64,000 nt of DNA from Bacteroidota bacterium (GCA_013697245.1 JACCXH010000015.1:62001-126000); one strand, 5' to 3'. Numbered from the stretch's first letter, positions 9,519 to 19,976 are shown. Made by a program: numbers and translations. Notes: generated by a model from the sequence alone, not told the origin.

Positions 9519-10517
9519 ATGAAAAAATTTTTGTACGTTATTATCGCCTTAATACTTATTTACCTTGTATTGGCAATGGTTGGCCCAAAAGAAATAAAAG
9601 TAGAACGTAATGTTTCTATCAGTAAATCTATAGACCTAGTAAAAGCTAAACTAGGCGATTTCAAATATTTTCACGATGAGTGGAGCCCTTGGAGCGAAAA
9701 AGACCCTCATATGAAAAATACATATACCGGAAACCCCGGAGAAGTAGGACACCTTTATACATGGGAAGGAAATAAAGATGTGGGAAATGGCCAAATGGAA
9801 CTTAAGGGATTTAATGGAGACAGCATCATTGAAAGACTTTCGTTTGAAGGAATGGGTGATTCAAAAGTTTATTTTATTTCGAAAGATAATAGTAAAGGAA
9901 CCGATCTTACCTGGGGAATGATCTTTGATGTTAGTTTTTTTGGCAGACCTATTATGTTATTTATGAATATGGATAAAATGTTGGGAGCCGACTTTGAAAA
10001 AGGTTTAACCAAATTAAAAACAAAATTAGAAAGTATTAACGAAGCCCCAATGGCCAGCTACGAAATAAAAGAAGTGCAATGGGATGCAAAAGATTTTATT
10101 GGAACCAAACGCGTAAAAATGGATGGAAATAAATTAGGCGCCTTTTTCGGCGAGCATTTTCCGAAAATGTGGGCGGATTTAGAAAAAGAAAAAATGAAGT
10201 CGCCAATGTCTCCTTGCGGACTTTTTTATTCATGGGATGAAAAAACGATGGCTACAGAATGTGCGGCTGTCATGTGCGTGCCAAAAGGCAAAACGGTAAA
10301 AGGTTGGGAAAAATATGATATGCCTTCAACAAAAGTATTAAGCGTACCTTATTACGGTGCGCCCGAAAAAAGTATTGAAGCACATTATGCAATGGATGAA
10401 TATATTAAAGCTCACAAGTTGGATTACAAATTTGTAATAGAAGAATATGTTACCGACCCGATGCTTGAAAAAGATACCGCAAGATGGTTAACTAATATTT
10501 ATTATATTTTAAAATGA
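9519..10517 (+). CDS. SRPBCC-like plus GyrI-like domain protein
   Basis: N-terminal TM, then SRPBCC-like segment (WSPWSEKDPHMKNTYTGNPGEVGHLYTWEG), then GyrI-like C-terminus (EEYVTDPMLEKDTARWLTNIYYIL). Confidence 0.75.
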   Translation: MKKFLYVIIALILIYLVLAMVGPKEIKVERNVSISKSIDLVKAKLGDFKYFHDEWSPWSEKDPHMKNTYTGNPGEVGHLYTWEGNKDVGNGQMELKGFNGDSIIERLSFEGMGDSKVYFISKDNSKGTDLTWGMIFDVSFFGRPIMLFMNMDKMLGADFEKGLTKLKTKLESINEAPMASYEIKEVQWDAKDFIGTKRVKMDGNKLGAFFGEHFPKMWADLEKEKMKSPMSPCGLFYSWDEKTMATECAAVMCVPKGKTVKGWEKYDMPSTKVLSVPYYGAPEKSIEAHYAMDEYIKAHKLDYKFVIEEYVTDPMLEKDTARWLTNIYYILK

Positions 10518-10562
10518 TTGTTTTACCATTTACTATTCTATAAGAAAAGCAGGTTAGAAACC

Positions 10563-11852
10563 ATGAAATTATTTTTATCTTGTTATTATATATTCCTTTG
10601 TTTGTGCGCAAAAAGTCAAATGCCTTACATAAGTTATTTTACTGGAGATACTTCCAATGTGGTTAAACCAACTCAATACCGTTTATGTTTAATGGGTGGC
10701 GCAACGGAAGACGATAATGCAATGAAGTGGTTTTTAAATGGCAGCGGAGGTGGAGATATAGTGGTAATAAGAGTTACGGGCAGTAATAGTTATAATAATT
10801 ATTTATTTTCTTCTCTTGGGATAATTGTAAACTCTGTTGAAACGATTGTTATTCCCAGTATATCAGCAGCAAATGATGCTTATGTTCGTAGACGCTTACG
10901 CGAAGCAGAGGCTGTTTTTATTGCCGGAGGAAATCAAAACGATTATATAAGCTATTGGAAAAACACGGCTGTTGATTCAGCTTTGAATTATTTAATTAAC
11001 GTAAAAAAAATACCATTTGGTGGAACAAGCGCTGGTATGGCTGTACAAGGTCAGGCTTACTATATGGCTTCTGCAGGTTCAATAACTTCGCCTGTAGCAT
11101 TATCAAATCCATATGGCAATTTAGTTACAATTGGTAATAATGATTTTTTACATCATACTATTTTAAATAAGGTAATAACCGATACGCATTATGATAATCC
11201 GGATAGAAGAGGCAGGCAAGTAACTTTTTTAGCGCGTTTATTTCAGGATAGCGCCAAGGCTTTTTATGGTATAGCTTGTGATGAATATACCGCGGTTTGT
11301 ATTGATAGTTCAGGAATAGCAAAAGTTTATGGAGGTTTTCCAACCTACGATGATAACGCATACTTTATTCAACCCAATTGTGTTTTACCAAGTAACCCTG
11401 AAAACTGCCAGGCATCACAATCGTTAACGTGGAATCGATCGGGGAAAGCGCTAAAAGTTTACGCGATAAAAGGAACGTCTTTGGGCGCAGGAAGTTTTGA
11501 TTTAAAAAATTGGCAAAACTCAAATGCTACTGGAGGAAGTTGGCAAGATTGGTTTGTTATAAACGGAATACTTTCTGTTACAAATTCAGCAACGCCTATT
11601 TCATGTATTACCACTAATTTAGAGAAAATTAATATGGAACTAAAGTTCGATTTTTATCCTAGTCCGGTCGAAAATACTATGAGTTACAATATAGTTTTAG
11701 ATGAAATAATAATTAAAGATGTAACAGGCAAACTCATTTTAACTTATGATAATACCAATAAAATAAATATTGAAGGCTTGTCACCGGGCATTTATTTTAT
11801 GGAATTAAGGCGAGATAATTTTACTGAAGTAAAAAAATTTGTTAAGCTTTAA
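10563..11852 (+). CDS. Cyanophycinase-like peptidase S51 with T9SS-type C-terminal sorting domain
   Basis: FIAGGNQNDYISYWKNT, PFGGTSAGMAVQG, DTHYDNPDRRGRQVTFLARL; C-terminal FDFYPSPVENTM..GLSPGIYFMEL. Start moved from 10518 to the ATG preceding the signal peptide. Confidence 0.85.
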   Translation: MKLFLSCYYIFLCLCAKSQMPYISYFTGDTSNVVKPTQYRLCLMGGATEDDNAMKWFLNGSGGGDIVVIRVTGSNSYNNYLFSSLGIIVNSVETIVIPSISAANDAYVRRRLREAEAVFIAGGNQNDYISYWKNTAVDSALNYLINVKKIPFGGTSAGMAVQGQAYYMASAGSITSPVALSNPYGNLVTIGNNDFLHHTILNKVITDTHYDNPDRRGRQVTFLARLFQDSAKAFYGIACDEYTAVCIDSSGIAKVYGGFPTYDDNAYFIQPNCVLPSNPENCQASQSLTWNRSGKALKVYAIKGTSLGAGSFDLKNWQNSNATGGSWQDWFVINGILSVTNSATPISCITTNLEKINMELKFDFYPSPVENTMSYNIVLDEIIIKDVTGKLILTYDNTNKINIEGLSPGIYFMELRRDNFTEVKKFVKL

Positions 11853-13387
11853 ATTATTTTTTTGAGATGAATAAAATTTTCTAAATTTTTAAAGGCTTTA
11901 GGCAACTGTTCTATCACGTCGCTTATTAAAATACTTTCCATACTTTTTTTCTTAATACACATATCGGCGGCATAACCATGAACAAACAAACCAATTAAGG
12001 TTGCTTTTGGCGTAGTATAACCTCTGGCTAATAAACCTAAAATAATTCCCGTCAAGGCATCACCACTACCGGCTTTTGCTAATCCTGCATTGCCGGTTGA
12101 ATTAAAAAAGATACTACCATCCGGAAAAGCTACGGCCGAATGCGCCCCCTTTAAAACAATAATGCAATTATATTTTAACGAAATGTGTTTTAATGCTTTA
12201 ATTTTTTCAAAGTCGTTATCATATGTACCAAACAATCTTTCAAACTCTTTTGGGTGTGGTGTCAAAATTGTTTCCGTCGGTAAAAAATCCAGCCAGGTTT
12301 TATTTTCTGACAAAATATTTAAACCATCGGCATCAATAATTAATTTGCCGGTATAATATTGCAATATTTTTTTTAATACAATTTGTGTATCTTCATGTAT
12401 GCCAACGCCCGGACCAAAACCAATAGCATCGTAATTTTCGGGCTTATCAATTTCAGAAATATGGTCTTCGTCTGTATCTTCAATGGACATTCCTTCCGGT
12501 AACTGATGCAACAAACCTTCTACCGTACTTTTATTTGAATGCAAGGTTAATAAACCTGCGCCGCTTCTTAAACAAGCTTTTGATGAGATAATTGCAGCGC
12601 CACTTTTGCCTTTGCTTCCTGCCAGCAACAAGGCATGCCCGTAATTGCCTTTGTGTGTGAATTTATTGCGGGGTTTTAAAAAAGAAGAAATATCTTGCTT
12701 TGTGAGATAATAAAAATTAGTAAACTCATCTTGAATGGCTTTCGAACTTAAACCAATATCCAATACTTCAAATTCGGGTACATAATTTTTATTTTCCGGC
12801 AATAAAAAAGCCAGTTTAGGGAATTGAAAGGTGAGAGTTAAAGAAGAACAAATAATGCTTTCATTACCTTTTGAACTTTCATCAATAAACAAACCACTTG
12901 GTACATCAATACTAATAACCCTTGTAAAATTAGCATTAATAAATGTTACCGTCTCTTTTAATAAACCATCAATCGCTTTGTTTATGCCGGTACCAAGAAG
13001 TGCATCAATAATAATAAAACTTTTACTGGTAATTTTTTCTTTCAGATCTGCTAACGAATTTATTTCCGAAAGCTTTGATGAATAGGTCTCTTTTAATTTG
13101 TTGTAATTTATTTCAGCGTCGGCACTGAACTTATCGGTATAATTAATTACAAAGGTCTGGCAATTAAAACCTCTTTCCAATAACAATCTTGCAATCGCCA
13201 ATCCATCACCGCCATTATTTCCTTTGCCACAAAAAAGTAGAAGCTCATCTTCGGGGTTAACTAATTTTATGATCCTTTTAATGCAGGCCATGGCAGCGCC
13301 TTCCATAAGATCGATAGAACTTATTGGCTCATTTGCAATTGTAAATTCATCAATTTGTTTTATTTGTTCGGCCGAGAATATTTTCAT
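11849..13387 (-). CDS. nnr: Bifunctional NAD(P)H-hydrate epimerase / ADP-dependent NAD(P)H-hydrate dehydratase
   Basis: N-terminal CGKGNNGGDGLAIAR (epimerase); C-terminal AGSKGKSGAAIISSKACLRSGAGLLT, LTPHPKEFERL, GNAGLAKAGSGDALTGII. Confidence 0.95.
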   Translation of the reverse strand: MKIFSAEQIKQIDEFTIANEPISSIDLMEGAAMACIKRIIKLVNPEDELLLFCGKGNNGGDGLAIARLLLERGFNCQTFVINYTDKFSADAEINYNKLKETYSSKLSEINSLADLKEKITSKSFIIIDALLGTGINKAIDGLLKETVTFINANFTRVISIDVPSGLFIDESSKGNESIICSSLTLTFQFPKLAFLLPENKNYVPEFEVLDIGLSSKAIQDEFTNFYYLTKQDISSFLKPRNKFTHKGNYGHALLLAGSKGKSGAAIISSKACLRSGAGLLTLHSNKSTVEGLLHQLPEGMSIEDTDEDHISEIDKPENYDAIGFGPGVGIHEDTQIVLKKILQYYTGKLIIDADGLNILSENKTWLDFLPTETILTPHPKEFERLFGTYDNDFEKIKALKHISLKYNCIIVLKGAHSAVAFPDGSIFFNSTGNAGLAKAGSGDALTGIILGLLARGYTTPKATLIGLFVHGYAADMCIKKKSMESILISDVIEQLPKAFKNLENFIHLKKII

Positions 13388-13416
13388 TGCTAATTGTCAA
13401 ATTAATTTTACAAAAT

Positions 13417-13533
13417 TCAATCGCAATTACAATCTTTATCACAATTGTCTTTTTTCTTTGGCTTTAAATATTTAAAACCTAAAAAAATAATTGCAGTTGC
13501 AACTAATGCATATACGATGATCTGTTGAACCAT
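13417..13533 (-). CDS. FeoB-associated Cys-rich membrane protein-like small protein (38 aa)
   Basis: Read directly; below the ORF-track cutoff: MVQQIIVYALVATAIIFLGFKYLKPKKKDNCDKDCNCD, one TM followed by a Lys/Cys-rich tail. Confidence 0.7.
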   Translation of the reverse strand: MVQQIIVYALVATAIIFLGFKYLKPKKKDNCDKDCNCD

Positions 13534-13548
13534 AACCTAAAGTTACAG

Positions 13549-15438
13549 CTATTTTTTTAGAACCGGTAAAACAATCGCCGATGCAGCGTCTGACTGATGA
13601 AAAATCTTTATTTCGCTTGGTATAAAGTCCTTATCATCACACTTATAAATGTCTACAAACTGTTGTGGATTCCTGTCAAATAAAGGAAACCAGCTGCTTT
13701 GAACCTGGATCATTAATTTATGTCCTTTTTTAAAAGTATGTGCCACATCCGGCAATTCAAATTTTACAGTTTCTGTTTTACCGGGTGTAAAGGCTTCGGG
13801 TTTTTCAAAACTGTTCCTAAATCTTCCGCGCATAATTTCGCCACGAACTAGCATTTGATAACCGCCCATTTCTGCTTCCTGTTTTACACCTTTGCAACAA
13901 TACAACGAGTCGTATTTAAAATTGTCAGGAAAAACATCTATTACTTTTACAACAAAGTCGGCATCGCTTGTTGAAAGACTTACTTTAAGATCTGCAATTA
14001 TACTTCCCGCTAAAGTAAGATCAGATGATAGAATTTCTGTTTCAAAAAACAACACATCAGTTCTTCTTGCGGCAAAGCGCTGGTCATCATCCATGTATTC
14101 TCTGGTACGGCGAAGATGTACGTCTTCTGCATAAGGTACAGGTTTAGCCGGATCGCTGGTATATTTTGAAGAAGAGCTGGCTGTAGTTGGTTTTTCGAAA
14201 GATAGTTTTTGGTTTTGATCAAGATAAATGGTTTTATTTTCTATATCTTTCGGGGGCCAGCTTTCAAAAGTTTTCCAATTATTTTCGCCGCTAAAAAAAA
14301 CGGTTGCCTCTGCAATAGTTTTATCTGAACCTTTGTTCAATAAATAAAAATCAAAAAAAGGCAGTTCAATATTTTTCTGATAGTATTCCGAAGTCCTGCT
14401 TCCAAAACGCACATTGCCCAAATAATTGCCATCCCCGCGGTGCCAGCCACCATGCACCCAAGGGCCCATTACCAGTTTATTATTTGTTTTTGGCGATTGT
14501 TTTTCAATAGCCTTATATAAATTCCAGGCGCCGTAACAATCTTCGGCATCAAAAGTTCCTCCAACTATAAGCATGGCCGGTTTAATATTCATGCAGCCAA
14601 CCCTTGCATTCCTTGCTTTCCACCAGGCATCCATATTTGGATGGTTCATCATGTCATTCCAAAAACCAATACTATCGCCTAAATATTTGTTTAAATTCTT
14701 TAATGCGCCCTGTTTTAAATAAAAGCTGTAATTATCTTTTTCAGGAAAAACAAAGTTTTTTTGATCTACCGTTGTGGGTTTTGGACGAGGTTTGCCAAAA
14801 GAATAATAAAAATTAAAACCATCCATCAAGGCAAAAGCACCATTGTGGTGAAAATCGTCACCCAAAAACCAATCTGTTACCGGCGCCTGTGGACTAACCG
14901 CTTTTAAAGCCGGGTGGCCGCTTAATGCCGCCATAGTACTATAAAACCCGGGGTACGAAATTCCAAAAACACCAAAATTACCATTGTTGTTGGGAATATT
15001 TTTTACCATCCAGTCTATAGCATCATAAGTATCGCTGGCTTCATCAAATTCTTTACCTTTTTTGTTCTCAATAAACGGTCTCACGTCTACAAAATCGCCT
15101 TCGCTCATGTATCTTCCGCGCACATCCTGCATTACAATAATATAATTTTCAATAAGGTAATTGGCCCAATGGGTGGAATATAAGCGTGGCGAAAAACTGT
15201 TCTTGCCATAAGGTGCGCAGGAGTATGGCGTACGCATTATTAGCACCGGATGTTTTTCGGAAGTGTTTTTTGGCGCGTAAATGCTGGTAAATAATTTTTT
15301 ACCATCGCGCATAGGTATTAAGGTTTCTGTTTTTGTGTAATTAGCCTGCGTCCACACACTATCAATAGTTATTTGGCAGTTTACCCGGCAAAAAATGCCT
15401 AAAAACAAGACTAAAAGTATTTTCTTCATGCAGTTCAA
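13549..15438 (-). CDS. CocE/NonD family alpha/beta hydrolase (X-Pro dipeptidyl-peptidase S15-like)
   Basis: PMRDGKKLFTSIYAPK, RGRYMSEGDFVDVRP, GNFGVFGISYPGFYSTMAAL (GxSxxG), C-terminal galactose-binding-like domain. Confidence 0.93.
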   Translation of the reverse strand: MNCMKKILLVLFLGIFCRVNCQITIDSVWTQANYTKTETLIPMRDGKKLFTSIYAPKNTSEKHPVLIMRTPYSCAPYGKNSFSPRLYSTHWANYLIENYIIVMQDVRGRYMSEGDFVDVRPFIENKKGKEFDEASDTYDAIDWMVKNIPNNNGNFGVFGISYPGFYSTMAALSGHPALKAVSPQAPVTDWFLGDDFHHNGAFALMDGFNFYYSFGKPRPKPTTVDQKNFVFPEKDNYSFYLKQGALKNLNKYLGDSIGFWNDMMNHPNMDAWWKARNARVGCMNIKPAMLIVGGTFDAEDCYGAWNLYKAIEKQSPKTNNKLVMGPWVHGGWHRGDGNYLGNVRFGSRTSEYYQKNIELPFFDFYLLNKGSDKTIAEATVFFSGENNWKTFESWPPKDIENKTIYLDQNQKLSFEKPTTASSSSKYTSDPAKPVPYAEDVHLRRTREYMDDDQRFAARRTDVLFFETEILSSDLTLAGSIIADLKVSLSTSDADFVVKVIDVFPDNFKYDSLYCCKGVKQEAEMGGYQMLVRGEIMRGRFRNSFEKPEAFTPGKTETVKFELPDVAHTFKKGHKLMIQVQSSWFPLFDRNPQQFVDIYKCDDKDFIPSEIKIFHQSDAASAIVLPVLKK

Positions 15439-15550
15439 TTATACAATAAATACCTTAAAAGCAGGTAATATTTGATTAACAATTTATAGTTAAAAACATT
15501 GGTTGGCTAAGGTTTTAAAGCCCAAGCCTTTCCCTTACTTTTAAAGGATA

Positions 15551-18253
15551 ATGAATACCGAAAAAAGGAATAAATTCAGGGATAAAAATAACATCGAGCA
15601 GGATGTGGAAGAGTTATTGGAAAAAAACTCTATTGAGGATTATGTAACCCCAAAACTAGTTGAGAAAAAAGCTCCAGGAGAAAGAAAAAATAAGCCAAAA
15701 GCAACACCAAAAGTGGTTGTTGAAGAGGAAGAAATTATTGAATCGGTAAAACCTATAAAAGAAGCTAAAACAAAAACCAAAGAAAAGGCAAAAGAAAAAG
15801 TTGCCTTTATGGACCGCCTTGAAAAGCTGAAGGCTTTTTATCAGAACGAGCGTACTCAAAAAATATTTGGATTATTATTGGTATTATTTTCGGCTTACTT
15901 AGCCATTGCATTTGTTTCTTATTTCTTTACCTGGCAGGTTGACCAGGATAAAGTATTAGGCAGTGCAGATGATTTTTTTATGCCAGAAACAAAAGTAAAG
16001 AACTGGTTAGGTAAGGCCGGTGCTTTGATCTCGCATCTATTCATGTACAAAGGTTTTGGAGCAGCCTCATTTATTTTAGTACCCGTACTTTTTGTTTACG
16101 GCATACAAAAAGTAGTGCAAAAGAAACTCATCAACATTGGTTCGTTCAATGCTAAATGGCTTTTTTTATTAGTATGGAGTTCGCTTGTATTATCTTATGT
16201 TTTTTCTGACAGTTTATTTTATATGGGTGGCGGCTTTGGCTACTTCATCAATAATTACATTTCTAATTTTGTTGGTGGCATTGGCTTGTTGGCATTACTT
16301 GGATTTTCGATGCTTACATTTTTGGTGCTGATAATTAACCTGTCGTTTAAATTACCCGCCAAGCCTTTGCTGCAGGAGGACGAACAAATTAAAGCAGAAA
16401 TAGAACCAACTTTAAATGAAGCAATAAATAACAATTCTGTTTTTTATGCTGAAAATAAAGAACCAAAACTTTCTGCTGCTGAAGAAGCTGAACTTTTAAA
16501 TTTTGAAGTAATAGCTAAAGATGTTGTAGCTAATGATGAAGGTTTTGAAGTTATTGCGCCTGTATCTGAAATAAAAGAAGAACCACTTAAAGAAGAAAAA
16601 ATTGAACTGACTAATATTGTTGAGGCAGTTGAAATAAATAGTAAAAAAGGCGAACCGGAATTTGAAATCGGTAAAATAGTTGAAGAGCCAATTTTAAAAG
16701 AGGAAGAGAACCGCGCTGCAAAATTGGTTGAAGAGTTTGGTGAATATGATCCAACACTTGATCTTGGATCCTATCAGTTCCCAAGTTTTGAATTACTGAA
16801 TGATTACGGCAATACTGGAACCAAAGTAAACCAGGAAGAATTAATTGCTAATAAGAACAGGATCTTAAGCACACTTAAAAATTACGGAATAGAGATCGAT
16901 AAGATCACCGCTACGGTTGGACCGACAGTTACATTATACGAAATTGTTCCCGCTGCCGGTGTACGTATCAGTAAAATAAAAAATCTGGAAGATGATATTG
17001 CTTTAAGTTTAGCAGCGCTTGGTATCCGCATCATTGCACCAATTCCGGGCAAAGGTACAATTGGTATCGAGGTGCCTAATTTAAATCCTGAAATGGTGCC
17101 AATGAAAAATATTCTGGCATCTGAAAAATTTAATAACTCTGCATTTGAATTACCAATTGCATTAGGAAAAACCATTAGCAACGAGATCTTTATTGCCGAT
17201 CTTGCTAAAATGCCTCACCTTTTAATGGCAGGTGCTACAGGGCAAGGTAAATCGGTTGGATTGAATGCAGTGCTTGTTTCTTTACTTTATAAAAAACATC
17301 CGTCGCAGGTAAAATTTGTTTTGGTAGATCCAAAAAAAGTAGAGTTAACTTTGTTCAATAAAATTGAACGCCACTTTTTAGCTAAGCTTCCAAATTCTGA
17401 TGAAGCTATTATTACCGACAATACAAAAGTAATTCATACACTTAACTCCATGTGTATTGAAATGGATAACCGTTATGCATTATTACAAGATGCGCAGGTA
17501 CGAAATATTAAAGAGTACAATACCAAATTTGTGAACCGTAAATTAAATCCAAACGACGGACATAAATTTTTACCATATATTGTTTTGGTAGTAGATGAGT
17601 TTGCCGATCTTATCATGACGGCCGGTAAAGAGGTAGAAACACCAATTGCACGTTTAGCGCAACTTGCCCGTGCTATTGGAATACATTTAATTATTGCTAC
17701 ACAACGCCCATCGGTAAATATTATTACAGGTACTATTAAAGCTAATTTCCCGGCACGTATTGCCTTTAGGGTAAGCAGTAAAATAGACAGCCGTACCATT
17801 TTAGATTCAGGCGGGGCAGATCAATTGATAGGTCGAGGTGATATGTTATTAAGCACCGGCAACGATCTTATTCGTATACAATGTGCGTTTGTTGATACTC
17901 CGGAGGTTGAGAAAATAACTGAATTTATTGGTAACCAAAGAGCTTATCCAAGTGCCTTCTTATTACCGGAATATGTTGGCGAAGATGGTGGGGAAGGTGT
18001 TGGGGAAGTTGACCTGAGCGAACGGGATAAAATGTTTGATGATGCCGCTAAATTAGTGGTACAGTTCCAACAGGGAAGCGCTTCATTTCTACAAAGAAAG
18101 TTAAAATTAGGGTATAACAGGGCGGGTAGGATTGTTGACCAGTTGGAGGCGGCCGGAATCATAGGAGGCTTTGAAGGCAGCAAAGCACGGGATGTTTTGA
18201 TCAAAGACATGGCCCAATTGGAAGAAATTTTACAAAAATTGCGAAATCGTTAG
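15551..18253 (+). CDS. ftsK: DNA translocase FtsK/SpoIIIE
   Basis: N-terminal TM helices, acidic linker, MAGATGQGKSVGLNAVL, VLVVDEFADLIMT, RLAQLARAIGIHLIIATQRPSVNIITGTIKANFP, C-terminal gamma wHTH. Confidence 0.97.
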   Translation: MNTEKRNKFRDKNNIEQDVEELLEKNSIEDYVTPKLVEKKAPGERKNKPKATPKVVVEEEEIIESVKPIKEAKTKTKEKAKEKVAFMDRLEKLKAFYQNERTQKIFGLLLVLFSAYLAIAFVSYFFTWQVDQDKVLGSADDFFMPETKVKNWLGKAGALISHLFMYKGFGAASFILVPVLFVYGIQKVVQKKLINIGSFNAKWLFLLVWSSLVLSYVFSDSLFYMGGGFGYFINNYISNFVGGIGLLALLGFSMLTFLVLIINLSFKLPAKPLLQEDEQIKAEIEPTLNEAINNNSVFYAENKEPKLSAAEEAELLNFEVIAKDVVANDEGFEVIAPVSEIKEEPLKEEKIELTNIVEAVEINSKKGEPEFEIGKIVEEPILKEEENRAAKLVEEFGEYDPTLDLGSYQFPSFELLNDYGNTGTKVNQEELIANKNRILSTLKNYGIEIDKITATVGPTVTLYEIVPAAGVRISKIKNLEDDIALSLAALGIRIIAPIPGKGTIGIEVPNLNPEMVPMKNILASEKFNNSAFELPIALGKTISNEIFIADLAKMPHLLMAGATGQGKSVGLNAVLVSLLYKKHPSQVKFVLVDPKKVELTLFNKIERHFLAKLPNSDEAIITDNTKVIHTLNSMCIEMDNRYALLQDAQVRNIKEYNTKFVNRKLNPNDGHKFLPYIVLVVDEFADLIMTAGKEVETPIARLAQLARAIGIHLIIATQRPSVNIITGTIKANFPARIAFRVSSKIDSRTILDSGGADQLIGRGDMLLSTGNDLIRIQCAFVDTPEVEKITEFIGNQRAYPSAFLLPEYVGEDGGEGVGEVDLSERDKMFDDAAKLVVQFQQGSASFLQRKLKLGYNRAGRIVDQLEAAGIIGGFEGSKARDVLIKDMAQLEEILQKLRNR

Positions 18254-18319
18254 GTGCAATTTAAACCTTTTGTGCATCTTAGATGTCTATTTTGGTATTA
18301 AATTTGCACTAATTAGATT

Positions 18320-18970
18320 ATGAAGAAATTATTCAGTTTATTATTTGTTTGCGGCTCAATTTTAATGAGTGCACAAGATCAGGACCCAAAAGCGAAGGCT
18401 ATTTTAGATGAGTTAAGTAAAACTACTAAAGCGTATAAGACCATTACGGCAGATTACTCTTATACCATCTTGAACAAAGAAAAAAAGCAAGTCGAAAAAC
18501 AAACCGGTAAAGTTCTTATAAAAGGCGATAAATTTAAATTGGACATTCCGGGAAACACAATTGTGTGCGATGGCAAAACGTTATGGAACTATAATAAAGA
18601 TGCAAAAGAAGTTACTATCAAGAACTTTGAGGCTTCTAACGAAGACCAGCTAAATCCAAGTACGATATTTACTATTTATGAAAATGGTTATAAATTTAAA
18701 TACGATAAAGAAGAAAAAGTTGGAACTGCAAATTGCCACGTGATCGATCTTTTTCCTTCTGTAAAACCAGAAAAGAAAAAATTCCATACAGCAAAGATCT
18801 ATATTGATAAAGTAAAAAAACAAGTTGTAAAATTGGTCATGCTGATGAAAGATGGCGGCCAAAATGTTTACGATATTAAAACACTAAAACCAAATGCCGA
18901 GATCGCCGATCTTGTATTTCTATTTGATACCAAGGGGTTTAAACCAGATCAGATAAGCGATGAACGTTAA
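18320..18970 (+). CDS. lolA: Outer-membrane lipoprotein carrier protein LolA family
   Basis: Signal peptide; ADYSYTILNKEKKQVEKQTGKVLIKGDKFKLDIPGNTIVCDGKTLWNYNKDAKEVTI pattern. Confidence 0.85.
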   Translation: MKKLFSLLFVCGSILMSAQDQDPKAKAILDELSKTTKAYKTITADYSYTILNKEKKQVEKQTGKVLIKGDKFKLDIPGNTIVCDGKTLWNYNKDAKEVTIKNFEASNEDQLNPSTIFTIYENGYKFKYDKEEKVGTANCHVIDLFPSVKPEKKKFHTAKIYIDKVKKQVVKLVMLMKDGGQNVYDIKTLKPNAEIADLVFLFDTKGFKPDQISDER

Positions 18971-18988
18971 ATTTTTTATAAATAAATT

Positions 18989-19019
18989 AAAAAGGAGCTT
19001 TTTTTAAGCTCCTTTTTTT
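18989..19019. terminator. Bidirectional rho-independent terminator between lolA and phoH
   Basis: Perfect 12-bp stem AAAAAGGAGCTT / AAGCTCCTTTTT between convergent genes. Confidence 0.85.
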
Positions 19020-19025
19020 ATGGAA

Positions 19026-19976
19026 TTATTTATTGTTCTCGTAACTTTCAATAATGGCCCTAACCAATTTATGCCTTATTACATCGGTATTATCCAATTC
19101 AATAATGCTAATGCCTTCTACTTTTTTTAAATAACGCACGGCCTGCACCAAACCACTGGGCTGTTTACTTGGCAGATCTATTTGCGTTACATCGCCGGTA
19201 ACAATAAATTTTGCGTTAGAACCCATGCGGGTCAAAAACATTTTCATCTGGCTTTCGGTCGTATTCTGCGCTTCATCTAAAATTACAAAAGCATTATCAA
19301 GTGTACGGCCGCGCATAAATGCTAAAGGGGCAATTTGTATCACCCGGTTCTCAATGTGCTGGGTAAGTTTATCGCCGGGTATCATGTCATTTAAGGCATC
19401 ATACAAGGGTTGCATGTATGGGTCCAGTTTTTCTTGCAGATCGCCGGGTAAAAATCCTAAATTTTCACCCGCTTCAACGGCCGGGCGTGTTAAAATGATC
19501 CGTTTGACCTCTTTGTTCTTTAAGGCCTTTACTGCTAAAGCAACGGCGGTGTAGGTTTTGCCGGTTCCGGCCGGGCCAATGGCAAATACCATGTCGTTTT
19601 TTACAATGGCACTCAGCATCCTGCGCTGGTTTTCGGTTTTGGCCTTTACCACCAAACCATTATTGCCAAATAAAATAATATCGCTATTGGCAACCTCGTC
19701 GTTAGACTCAATAATGTTATCGCCATTCTGCCCTAAAAGCCGTTCAATAACGGTATCGGTAAGCACGCCACTTTTGTGGTAATGGTCTACCATTAGGTCT
19801 AGCTTTTTTTCAAAACGGGTAATTTCGTTGCTATCGCCCATTACCTTTAAGGAGTAGCCGCGGGCTATTAATTTTAATTTCGGAAAATGTTTTTTAATAA
19901 TGTTCAGTTTCACATCATTCACGCCATAGATCTCTACCGGCTCAACGCTGTCCAGCGCAATAATCTTTTCTGTCAT
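19026..19976 (-). CDS. PhoH family ATPase
   Basis: GPAGTGKTYTAVALAVKAL, TRPAVEAGENLGFLPGDLQEKLDPYMQPLYDAL, FVILDEAQNTTESQMKMFLTRMG. Confidence 0.96.
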   Translation of the reverse strand: MTEKIIALDSVEPVEIYGVNDVKLNIIKKHFPKLKLIARGYSLKVMGDSNEITRFEKKLDLMVDHYHKSGVLTDTVIERLLGQNGDNIIESNDEVANSDIILFGNNGLVVKAKTENQRRMLSAIVKNDMVFAIGPAGTGKTYTAVALAVKALKNKEVKRIILTRPAVEAGENLGFLPGDLQEKLDPYMQPLYDALNDMIPGDKLTQHIENRVIQIAPLAFMRGRTLDNAFVILDEAQNTTESQMKMFLTRMGSNAKFIVTGDVTQIDLPSKQPSGLVQAVRYLKKVEGISIIELDNTDVIRHKLVRAIIESYENNK

